A DNA stretch of 10,956 nt. It comes from Conidiobolus incongruus B7586. Taxonomy: Eukaryota; Entomophthoromycota; Entomophthoromycetes; Entomophthorales; Conidiobolaceae. Made by a program: the position numbers and the translations under genes. Shown piece by piece: positions 1 to 8,429 of the stretch. The stretch's first letter is position 1. The number at the start of each line of letters is the position of its first letter. The notes below the pieces were generated by a model. It was not told the origin of the DNA. It did no database searches and was given only the letters and a program-made list of their open reading frames with translations. The stretch covers positions 1 to 10,956 of the forward strand of contig JNEM01014952.1 in the NCBI GenBank assembly GCA_000697335.1. Reading direction: 5' to 3'.

Positions 1-2070
1 TATAAAGATTTTTTTATATATTATAAGCATAATGATAGTTAAATTAATATAATATAAAGAAAGACTTAATATAAAAATAATATGACACAAAATATGGCAA
101 GATAATAAATAATATAGTATGCAAATATAAATAAAAATTAATTAAACTTCAAATTGGGATAAGTCATTAATATTTTAAAATTTATTTTAGATAGTATTAA
201 TATACTATAATATTAACAAAATATAGTCTTAATTTTAGAAATAGTGTAAAAGATAAGAAATAATAAAAATTGAGAGAAAAAAAGAAACCTTGTTTATTGC
301 ATAATTCAATGCTATTTATATAATTAATTGAGCTATAATGATATAAATTAATCATATAATTTATAGTTAATTGAATTAAATAGAAATATATATAAGAATT
401 ATAAAATTAGTGTCTGAATATATATAGTTAATTTATTAATGTATTTTATCAATATTATATTTAATATATTAATTTATTTCTAAATATTATAATTTAATTG
501 ATTTTTATCTATTTTTAAATGGTAATATTATAATATTATCATAAATTTTGCTAATTTAAGATAAAATATAGATAAAATAATAAAAACTTCAAAAATGAAA
601 ACTTGAATAATATGTTAGGACTTGAATATATATAACTTTACTATAATTTCTAGTTTAAATATATTTGGTTTTTTTTTAAAAAATAGTAATTATTTTTATT
701 TATCAAAGATTGACTAAAAGGATATTAATAAGCTTTATAGGATTAATAATATATTATAGAGAATTAAAAATAGTTTTGTTTTTATAAGAATTACTAAATC
801 AATATTTCAAGATTTTAGAGTATTAAGTATTATTTCTGTTTTAATACTAATATTATAGAGCTATAATCTAATATTTTGTAAGATAATATAGACAGGAATA
901 TTTAATAATATATATATATAGATAATATATATTGATTATTACCTTAATTATTTAGAAAGAAAACTCATTAGTTATATTATTATAATAAATAAATATTTGA
1001 TTTCAACTATTATAGAAAAAAATTATAGTCAAAATAAAACTATATTTTAAACGAATAGTAATTCAATATTTATTTATCAAAGCAATTACAAGAGTGGGTG
1101 AATGAAATAAGTTTTTTTAATTAGCTTTTTTGCTATAAGAGTCTTTTCTTTATAGATCATTTTTGGTATTACTTAATGATATATCCTATTTATTTTAAAA
1201 AATTAGGGTAAAATAATTATAATTTACACTTTATAAAAAATTATATTTAATACCAGTAAGCTAATACAGATGTTAAATGATATAATTGAAGATAATAGTG
1301 GGTATATAAGATATTAATTTCAACTCCAGAAATTGATCTAGCATTTAAATTTTTATATGATATATAAGGATCTAATTTTAAACTTTGGTTATATTATTAA
1401 TATTTTTTTTAGAAATATTATATTTTGTTTAAATTATAAAAATAATAAAACTGAGTTATATAGAAAAATTATTAATTTTGATAATTAATTAATTTTAAAT
1501 AAAGGTTATATTGAATAAAAATTATAAATATATGATTTAATATGTTAATTAATTTTAATAATTCATATATCTCTAACTATTAGGATGAGTTAGAATTTTC
1601 TCTAATATTTATCAAATTTAACTAAAATTCATATTTAATTCACATGCTTTGAATACTATTATATAAATATATACTTAATTATTAATATTTCTTATTTATA
1701 TAGCCTATATATTTTATTTCTATAAACTATAATATATTAAATATAGTAAAACATATTTTATATTTTTCATATTAAGTCTAAAAAGAAAAAATATAATTAA
1801 AATATTATAAAACTAATTATCTTAAAAATTACAGCCAAATTTACATTTATAATTACTCTTTATTATTTATATATAATATCATAGATTTGATATTATATAT
1901 TAATGGTAGTATTAAATATATTCATAAATAAAGTTAAATAGTTATATCAATGCAACTTATATATTTAATTTTTCATTTGGTCATTCAAAAAATTTTGAAA
2001 ATAATTTAAATTTATAGCATTTTTAAACTACTATTAATTTATTATATAATATATATCAATATCTAATATA
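1..2070. other. A+T-rich intergenic DNA, no supportable gene
   Basis: This stretch is almost wholly A and T, with very few CG dinucleotides and stops in all frames. No tRNA, rRNA or intact ORF is visible. The only segment that reads at all like protein is on the plus strand around 1060-1400, described under findings as a doubtful transposase-like relic. The last two bases, TA, form one half of the target duplication of the transposon that follows. I infer decayed repeat DNA from the texture, but cannot name its source. Confidence 0.7.
2069..2070. repeat. TA target-site duplication, left
   Basis: The dinucleotide TA directly precedes the terminal CACTAG of the transposon and matches the TA at 3665-3666. 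Tc1/mariner elements duplicate TA on insertion. In DNA this A+T-rich a TA is weak evidence alone; it counts because it abuts exact inverted ends on both sides. Confidence 0.85.
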
Positions 2071-2290
2071 CACTAGCTTATAAAAGTAAGTCATAAAATT
2101 ATGATTATAAATATTACTATTAATAACTCTGTTTATTCTAAATCAAATTAATTTAAATTAAAACATATAATAAACCTATATTATTTATTTATAATTAAGT
2201 ATAATTAATCTAATTATATTAATTTTTAATTGATATATTAAAATTTAAATTTTACTTAAGATGAGTTATAAATTTATATATTTTAGTTAT
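2071..2290 (+). repeat. Left inverted arm of the Tc1-like element
   Basis: This arm aligns with the reverse complement of 3445-3664. The first nine bases are identical and the next twenty differ only by four transitions. A well-matched block lies at about 2135-2194, and an inner block at 2258-2276 matches 3459-3477. The inner block begins 187 bp from the end on both sides, so the arms are co-linear. A heptamer related to TGAGTCA occurs twice: at 2087-2093 (here TAAGTCA) and at 2262-2268 (here TGAGTTA). Long arms with an outer and an inner repeat match the IR/DR layout known in some Tc1-like elements, where transposase binds both copies. The inner boundary at about 2290 is approximate. Confidence 0.88.
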
Positions 2291-2300
2291 AAAAGGAAAA

Positions 2301-3314
2301 TTAAAACTTAATATACTTATCTTTTGCTTTCTTAACTTCCTTAAGTTTATAAGATATAAAGTCAATTAATTTTTTATATTAAGAAGGATTAATTTTGTTC
2401 TAAGCTTTTTAAATATATTTTTAAAACTTATTTAAATTTTTTGCTAATGGGAAAGCTTTAATTATTTTTTTTAACTAATCCCAAAGGTGTTTAATTAGAT
2501 TAAAGTTAGGGGATTAAAGAAACCACTTCATACCTATTATTTTATTATTTTTAAACTATTTGGTAATAGAAATAATAATATAATACAAGGTATTATCTTA
2601 TTAGAAAATAATATCTAATTTATTTAATCTATATTATTTAATAGTTTTTTTTAATTTATTATTTAGAATATTTTAATATATCTTAATATTAACTTTTTAT
2701 CAACTTTACAAAGATACTTTATATTAAAAAATAATATATATTTTTAAATTATAATTAACCTATTATTATATTTTTAGGTTGAAATAATATAATAGTTATA
2801 AAGTAATTCTTTGTTTTTCCTAAAACATCTAGTTTTTCTATTAGATTTATTAAAATATATTTTTGTTTCATTAAACTAAATAACCTTATTTTAATTAATT
2901 TGAGTTTAATTTTAGTAATGACATTTAAACTCCCATTTAGTTTTATAATGGGATTTTTTTAATTAAAGGTGTTTTTTTAAAGTGCAAATAATATCTATTA
3001 TAATATAAAATATGTATAATAATATTAATACTAACTAATATTCTTATATAGTTTTTTAATTCTTTTTATACTTCTATAGTAATATTATACTTACTTATAA
3101 TAACTAACTTATAAATATACCTTTTATTATATTTATCTATAATCCTAACACATTTAAGTTTAAGTTTAGATATATCTTAATCATAATTTTTAATAATTTT
3201 AGCTATAATAAACTAGCTAACACTAGTAATTCCAACAATCATACAAGTTGATTTACCTTTATTATAAAGTTGATTAATACATAAGTGAATTTTTTTAAAG
3301 AAGGATTTAGGTAT
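2301..3314 (-). pseudogene. Tc1-like DD34E transposase, heavily mutated
   Basis: Read on the minus strand this is a 338-codon relic, the usual size of a Tc1 transposase. The start is inferred: the codon before Pro-Lys-Ser at 3312-3314 is now ATA, probably an old ATG. Residues about 5-60 resemble the helix-turn-helix DNA-binding region (INQLYNKGKS, then ITSVS). The middle shows NETKIYFNKS, matching the family's SDE-K block with the first catalytic Asp now Asn (codon at 2870-2872). The second Asp survives in DN near residue 240. Exactly 34 residues later comes IKHLW, where the family has IEHLW, so the catalytic Glu is now Lys (2490-2492). The C-terminus (YKKLIDFISYKLKEV, ending at 2301) matches the family's tail. 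About twenty in-frame stops occur, nearly all TAA or TAG at expected Gln or Trp positions. Two compensating net frame changes lie near 2940-2960 and 2610-2690. It is dead. Confidence 0.93.
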
Positions 3315-3336
3315 TTTAATACTAATATTATCTAAA

Positions 3337-3398
3337 ATAATAATTTATAATAATAATAATTTATAATAATAATATTAATATATATATATATATATATA
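3337..3398. repeat. Low-complexity AAT-rich and (TA)10 tract inside the transposon
   Basis: AAT units broken by TTT spacers run from about 3337 to 3376 and are followed by about ten TA units at 3379-3398. The tract lies between the inferred transposase start and the right arm, where the old 5' leader was. It probably grew by slippage after the element died. Confidence 0.8.
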
Positions 3399-3444
3399 AT
3401 TTAATAAAAAAAATTTAAGTAATTTTTATTTTATATATCTTTTT

Positions 3445-3664
3445 AATTCTTAAACCTGTAAATTTATGACTCATCTTATTTAAAATATAAAATTTAATAT
3501 ATTAACCAATAATATATTAAATATAATTAAATATAACCTATTATAATCAGGTAATATAGCTTAATTATATACTTTAATTTAAATTAATTTAGTTAAGAAT
3601 TGTTTAAGTTATAGGTAAATATATATGTGATTTTTATTTTATGACTCACCTTTGCAAGCTAGTG
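3445..3664 (-). repeat. Right inverted arm of the Tc1-like element
   Basis: This is the reverse-complement partner of 2071-2290. It keeps the better copies of the two heptamers: TGACTCA at 3642-3648 and at 3467-3473 (TGAGTCA read inward from the end). Compared with the left arm it retains more G and C in the first 29 bases, reading CTTGCAAAGGTGAG where the left arm reads CTTATAAAAGTAAG. Elsewhere each arm keeps C or G where the other has T or A, so both decayed independently. The inner boundary is approximate. Confidence 0.88.
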
Positions 3665-3666
3665 TA
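3665..3666. repeat. TA target-site duplication, right
   Basis: TA directly follows the terminal CTAGTG of the transposon and pairs with the TA at 2069-2070. Confidence 0.85.
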
Positions 3667-6600
3667 TATATAAATATCCAAAAAAATACAATATAATTTA
3701 ACAAAATCTTTTATATAAAATAAAACTCATAAGTTATATTAACTATTATAAAATATTATAAATTAATTTTTTTAATTTATATTACTTGAAATGAATTTAA
3801 AAATATGAAAACTTGAATATTTATAAAAGAAATTATTAGAAGATAAAAGTTATAATTATGATTAGGACATAGTAATTTTGAATATCAATTTTGATGAGAG
3901 TTAGCAATTGAGATGGTATAATCTTTTTAATTATTAACAAATATATTAATTCACTTAAATAAAAGCATAATATATATATATTAGATATATAATAATATCA
4001 ATTTTTAAAAATATATAAATAATATATAGAAAATTTTATAATTTGATTTGAATCAATAATTTATTAAAAATATAATTAATATAATATAATATAATACCAT
4101 AATAACCAAAAAATTAACTTAGTTATAATCAATGTATACAGATGCTTAAAATAATTTTTAGTTCTCCATTACTTTGAAGTTAATATTTTGATAATTTTCC
4201 TCAGTAATAATAAATAAAATCATACTTTCAATTTTATATAGTTATATTGAATTTGATAATATGAATTTATAAAATATTATAAAATTTATAATTTATACAA
4301 ATTAAAATCTTATACTTAATGGATAAACTGAGAATATTTAAAAAAAATCAAATTGAATATAATTTTAAATTAAACTGTTTTTGGAATTTATGAGGTAATA
4401 TATCCATTATTAATATTTTTTATATTTAATATTATTCATCTTGTTGAACGATTATTTTATGAATTAATCGTGAATTATTATTGTTGATTATTGATGTATT
4501 GGTGAAATAACTATGTTACTATATGGCTTTAACTTATAATATTAAACTCTGGGAATTGAATTAGATATTATATCAAAAGAAGGTTGAATATACTTTATGA
4601 GGATCAAATTGATTGAACAATTGGTTTTTAGCCTATTAATATAATCCAATATTATATAAACTCTCAATTTGTAATATCTAATTTTTTAATAACAGATATT
4701 TTGTTGAACTACATTACCGATTGATAATTAAAAATCTTAACTATTAATATTACAAATTTTATTCTGATAACAACTCTATGAGAATTATTTACAGACTATT
4801 ATATTTAAAAATCAAAATACTAAAAAATTGAAAAATAAGGGTTTCTGTAAAAAGTGGAAAGAATAATGGAATTATTTATAATTTCAAATATACTCAATAC
4901 TATATTAAAATTAAATATTTTGGATAATTTGTATTGTTTATATCAACATTTAAATGATAGAAGAGTTAGAATATTAATTTGTATATAAGGAGTTGAAAAT
5001 CAATCAAATATCCTGTAAAATAATTATATAGATATTCTCAAATTTGGTTGTATTAAAATAGGGGATAAATAATTAATAATCAAATATACTAGTATTAATT
5101 TTTATTTATAATCCTTAGCCTTTTAATTTAAATTAAAGTTCGAATTATACTCCTTATAGTAATCTATTAATTGCTACAGTAATAATCGAAAGTTGAAATA
5201 TGATGATAAGTGAATGACATCAATACCAAAGTGATCAATCAAGTACAATTTAATGATTATTCAAAATAGCTATATAAATCCTATACTTTATCATCATACA
5301 TTGGAATCTAACCAATCAATTTATAACATTATACATGATAAATTAATTAAATGAATATAGGTTTAATAAAAAAATCAAACGATTTTCATGTATTCAAATA
5401 TTCTTGATAAATTTCAAACTATTTCTGGGGTATAGATGTAAACTAAGTTGAATTAAGATCATAGTGAGAAATAACAAATTATTTATAATAAATTAAAAAT
5501 ATTACTTGAATAATTCTAGAAAAAATTTCACAAATAGATTACTAAATTTATACTTAGACTGAAAGGTAGCATTAAATTCATTCTTTCACATTAAGAAACA
5601 TGCATTTTCCCTTATATCTATTCAATATAATTATTTTGTTATTAATATGAAAATTAGTATTGAAATCTAATTTTTCCAAATCAAAATAGTGTCATAAGAA
5701 ATATAAATATTTTTAACATCAATTTAAAATGCATTATTGTTTGTATGATTTTCAAATACCTTGGCCAAATAAAAATATAATCTAGATTAATTATGATATT
5801 TTACCAATTTTTATGCAAAGAATTTTTATAATAAAATCTGGATTTTCTAATTTAGCCAATATCCTAATTTGATATAGTTAACGGTTGAATATCCATTCAA
5901 ATTTTTATTTTTAAAATGCCATTATTTATATAAAATATTAGAATAAATTGCAATATATTCTGATATTGGCTTTTATATTCATCTCAATTTAATTATTAAT
6001 ATTTTTTAATTGAATATATATTCCATCTTAACAAAACTAATATTTAATTTAACAGTAAATATTTCTTACAAGATCAACGAATCGAACCTGTTTCATAATA
6101 GATTCAAATTAATAATTATTAATGTAAGTTTAAAAAGAAGCATAGTTTATATTGATAATATACTACATTTATTGATGTATATATTCATATATTCAAATAT
6201 TCAAATTATATATTAAGATTATCTAATTTGATACTAATATTAAATAGAGTTTGAATATTTTAAATATATTAAGTGTGTGGAAATTGTTTACATCATAAGA
6301 ACAATATAAAAAATATAATAAAAAAATCCACATTTCGACAATTAGAATTATTTTAAATATTCTCATATATATATTTTGTCAGAATAAAAAGTCATTTGAC
6401 TTAAACTTTAAAAAAAATTTCAACATAACACCCTTATTAATGTGTAAGAATTTTACTTCAGTATAGCTTTTCAGCAATCTGATGTAAATTATATTACTTC
6501 GACAGTTGCAACTTGCTAAAATAATGTCAAGAATTTAAATGGACCAAATTTAGCTAAGTTTGTAATCCAATAATTGAGACCTGATTTACTATAAGATATC

Positions 6601-6880
6601 AATATATTAAGTATGAAATCACTTGAATTCCAGTATTTCCATAATTGAATATTTGTATTAATATCCTTATTTTGAAATATTTTTGAAATCAGTTAAATTG
6701 ATTCCTATAGAAATTATATTATACAAAATATATATTGAATTGTATTTTATATTATATTATAAAATTATCTTCTTCTGTTAATCCTGTTATTATTATTTGC
6801 ATATTTTGTTGATCAAATATATCATTAAACACAAATATCAATTAATATGATTTTTATTTCTGATCAAAGAAATATTTAAA
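3667..6880. other. A+T-rich intergenic DNA, no supportable gene
   Basis: No intact gene, RNA gene or clear repeat could be supported here. The texture differs a little from 1-3666: TTGAA, TTGAT and ATCAA words are more frequent, so fewer TG/CA steps have been lost. The longest open stretch, 6010-6216, needs a TTG start, is nearly all I, N, L, Y and K, and has no recognised motif, so I do not call it a gene. A lone pol III B-box-like word lies at 6078-6088 on the minus strand. Stretches around 4880-5110 have fewer stops than expected in one frame, but no family was recognised. Confidence 0.6.
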
Positions 6881-6906
6881 TATAAACTCCACTTGAACAA
6901 ATTCAA

Positions 6907-6911
6907 CCAAT
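6907..6911 (+). promoter_or_regulatory. CCAAT box
   Basis: CCAAT lies 76 bp upstream of the TATA-like box of the arrestin gene. Fungal CCAAT boxes bind the HAP/CBF complex and commonly sit at this kind of distance. It is a five-base match in A+T-rich DNA and could be chance, but a second, inverted copy lies at 6982-6986. Confidence 0.4.
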
Positions 6912-6981
6912 CATAAATTAATATCATGCAGAACTTTGGACCCGTGTTATTCGTTCAAGTACTAGAATTGAGTTGATTATG

Positions 6982-6994
6982 ATTGGTATAAAAA
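6982..6994 (+). promoter_or_regulatory. Inverted CCAAT abutting a TATA box
   Basis: ATTGG (6982-6986, CCAAT on the minus strand) is joined directly to TATAAAAA (6987-6994). The surrounding 6931-7005 is clearly richer in G and C than the DNA upstream, which fits a conserved core promoter. The main ATG is 175 bp further on. A start of transcription at about 7015-7030 is inferred from usual TATA spacing, not seen. HAP complex binding so close to TATA would be expected to compete with TBP. Confidence 0.55.
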
Positions 6995-7024
6995 CGAGGG
7001 TCAGCTCATTTTAAATTTTATTTT

Positions 7025-7069
7025 ATGATTTTCTTTAGGTGTTCATTCTTTTTATCTACTGTCAATTGA
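7025..7069 (+). promoter_or_regulatory. Possible 14-codon upstream ORF in the arrestin leader
   Basis: The ATG at 7025 opens a 14-codon reading frame (peptide begins MIFFRC) that ends at TGA 7067-7069, 99 nt before the main ATG. It holds the only ATG I see between the expected transcription start and 7169. Such a short upstream ORF can lower translation of the main gene. Whether it is in the mRNA depends on the true start site, which by TATA spacing falls almost on top of it. Confidence 0.3.
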
Positions 7070-7168
7070 ATCTATTGATCAGTGCTTGTATTATAATATT
7101 ATTTTTATTATTATTTATTAGTTTTGATATTTTAAATTAATTAATATATATATAAATCTAAAGTCAAG

Positions 7169-8398
7169 ATGGTAGGCACTTTACTTCAATCTCCACCTAA
7201 ACTCTCTATTCATCTTGTTGAAGATCCTATTGAATTCAGGGGATTACCTTCAGAATCCAGTGGTGCTATCTTAAAAGGACACCTCCAAGTTTATCTACCA
7301 CAGCCTACAAAGATCAAATCGTTGATATTATCCTTTCAAGGATCTGCCAGAACATGGTTTTTGAGTACTCCAACCAATAGCGCTCAGAACTATATTGACT
7401 TGATTAGTCATCAATTCACTTTTATCGAATCTCATGAAAAGTCTCATACTTTGACTCAAGGCAATCATGTCTATCCTTTTGAACTTATACTACCTGGTAC
7501 TCTTCCTTCTTCAGTCACTTCTGATCATCTCCAAGTATTATATAAATTGAAAGCTACTCTTCATAGGAATCTATGGAGAACACAAACATGCAGTCGAGTC
7601 GTCAATTTGGATAGACTTGTGATGCCCACAAATCCCTCGCTTGTTGAAACATTGGCATGCCAAGGAGTCTGGAACGATTCAATCGAATACTCATTACAAG
7701 CTGAAAAACGCATATTTTCTTTGGGCGACGAGTTCAACGTAAATATCCAGTTATTATGCAACGATCCCAACATCCGAATCAAAGGTATCACAGCAAGTTT
7801 GCGCCAGGTCTTGGTCATTAAACCCACCGCCATGCCTCCATCCATTCAGGAGCATGGTACAATTAACCAGCTTCTCTCCAGAGCTATCCATAGAATAGAG
7901 CACCGTACAACTAATGATCAATCTACAGATCTTCACTTCACTCTCCCTATTCCACATCCCACTTGTGACCCTTCGGCTCTTTACACTCCACACTACTCAA
8001 CAACTAACGACTACTTTGAAATTGCTCATAATGTCAAACTCAGTATTGCATTTATTACACCAAATCATGAAACTAAATCCTTCAGTATCAAAGTCCCTAT
8101 TGCAATCCTTTCACCAGTCTGGGAAAGTACTTTTGAAGGCTTACCTAACTATGATCAACACGTCTTTACGAGAGTGATTGAAAGTAATGCATTGCCACCC
8201 CCAAGTTACGAGGTTACCAGTGGAATGGCAACTCCAGTAGAGCACGAGCCAACTCCACCCAGACTTCCCAATAGAAGATCCAGCGAAGCGTCATTGCCCA
8301 GCTATGAAGACCAAATCGTCCGAGGAATTTTACCGCATGTTCCCATTTCATTAAGACCCTCCTCAACGTATGGACAGGAGAATATTAAAGCAAATTAA
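7169..8398 (+). CDS. Alpha-arrestin (arrestin-related trafficking adaptor-like protein)
   Basis: The 409-residue protein has both arrestin folds and a short PY-motif tail. Residues about 12-150 form the N-terminal arrestin domain, with GAILKGHLQVYL at 32-43 and the family signature GNHVYPFELILPG at 98-110. Residues about 168-315 form the C-terminal domain, with EYSLQAEKRIFSLGDEF at 173-189, FEIAHNVKL at 283-291 and KVPIAIL at 308-314. The tail carries LPNY (325-328), PPSY (344-347) and LPSY (376-379), motifs by which this family binds WW domains of Rsp5/Nedd4-type ubiquitin ligases to direct plasma-membrane proteins into endocytosis. RRSS (369-372) is a PKA-type site, and PRLPNR (364-369) fits an SH3 ligand. 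The start is secure: it is the first ATG of the domain, has A at -3 and G at +4, and has an in-frame TAA at 7142-7144. No intron is seen. No signal peptide or membrane segment is apparent. At 409 residues it is short for a fungal ART. The cargo cannot be told from sequence. Confidence 0.93.
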   Translation: MVGTLLQSPPKLSIHLVEDPIEFRGLPSESSGAILKGHLQVYLPQPTKIKSLILSFQGSARTWFLSTPTNSAQNYIDLISHQFTFIESHEKSHTLTQGNHVYPFELILPGTLPSSVTSDHLQVLYKLKATLHRNLWRTQTCSRVVNLDRLVMPTNPSLVETLACQGVWNDSIEYSLQAEKRIFSLGDEFNVNIQLLCNDPNIRIKGITASLRQVLVIKPTAMPPSIQEHGTINQLLSRAIHRIEHRTTNDQSTDLHFTLPIPHPTCDPSALYTPHYSTTNDYFEIAHNVKLSIAFITPNHETKSFSIKVPIAILSPVWESTFEGLPNYDQHVFTRVIESNALPPPSYEVTSGMATPVEHEPTPPRLPNRRSSEASLPSYEDQIVRGILPHVPISLRPSSTYGQENIKAN

Positions 8399-8406
8399 AT
8401 TAAAAA

Positions 8407-8414
8407 TGTAAATA
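8407..8414 (+). promoter_or_regulatory. Pumilio/Puf3-type element in the arrestin 3' UTR
   Basis: TGTAAATA begins nine bases after the stop codon and is an exact match to the UGUANAUA consensus bound by Puf3/Pumilio proteins. The word contains mostly A and T, so chance in this composition is a real alternative. Its position just after the stop and before the poly(A) signal is what raises it above noise. Confidence 0.35.
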
Positions 8415-8418
8415 ATAC

Positions 8419-8424
8419 AATAAA
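8419..8424 (+). terminator. Poly(A) signal AATAAA for the arrestin gene
   Basis: AATAAA lies 21 bases after the stop codon. The hexamer is common by chance in DNA this rich in A and T, so the placement rather than the match supports it. Cleavage would be expected 10-30 bases further on, giving a very short 3' UTR. Confidence 0.5.
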
Positions 8425-8429
8425 TTTTT

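Larger units (their letters stand above)
2071..3664 (-). mobile_element. Tc1/mariner-superfamily DNA transposon, full length, inactive
   Basis: The 1,594-bp element starts CACTAGCTT and ends with its inverse, AAGCTAGTG. It is flanked by TA on both sides (2069-2070 and 3665-3666), as expected for Tc1/mariner insertion at TA. Both arms are about 220 bp and align without net gaps. A minus-strand transposase relic with DD34E spacing lies between them. Size, ends, target duplication and catalytic spacing all agree on the Tc1 branch of the IS630/Tc1/mariner superfamily. Both ends and the body survive, so it was never cut down; it was killed by point changes, nearly all toward A or T. No second copy of the end sequence was seen in the window. 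The element once moved by cut-and-paste through its own transposase; it cannot encode a working one now. Confidence 0.93.

Noticed and set aside
4880-5460. Stretches with fewer stops than expected, suggesting an old coding relic
   Set aside because: No domain, motif order or flanking repeat could be recognised; the runs are short enough to be chance.
6061-6130. tRNA gene on the minus strand around the B-box-like word
   Set aside because: No acceptor-stem partner, no D-arm and only a partial T-stem could be drawn.
6010-6216. 68-residue open frame on the plus strand
   Set aside because: It begins with TTG, not ATG, has a composition dictated by A+T richness, lacks a recognised motif and has no promoter or context. 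A gene of any kind is not supported.
6938-7002. GACCC/GGGTC inverted pair spanning the core promoter
   Set aside because: The arms are only five bases and 54 bp apart; this is within chance and does not form a convincing operator.
7027-7040. TTTCTTTAG as a 3' splice site of a leader intron
   Set aside because: No donor site can lie between the TATA-inferred transcription start and this position, and the reading frame needs no intron.
7561-7845. 94-residue minus-strand open frame inside the arrestin gene
   Set aside because: It is antisense to clear arrestin domain sequence and has no family features; it is a by-product of the less A+T-rich coding region.
7754-7993. 79-residue minus-strand open frame inside the arrestin gene
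   Set aside because: Antisense shadow of the arrestin C-terminal domain, with no independent support.
7914-8177. 87-residue plus-strand open frame overlapping the arrestin gene in another frame
   Set aside because: Shifted-frame shadow of the conserved FEIAHNVKL to KVPIAIL region; the arrestin frame explains the sequence.
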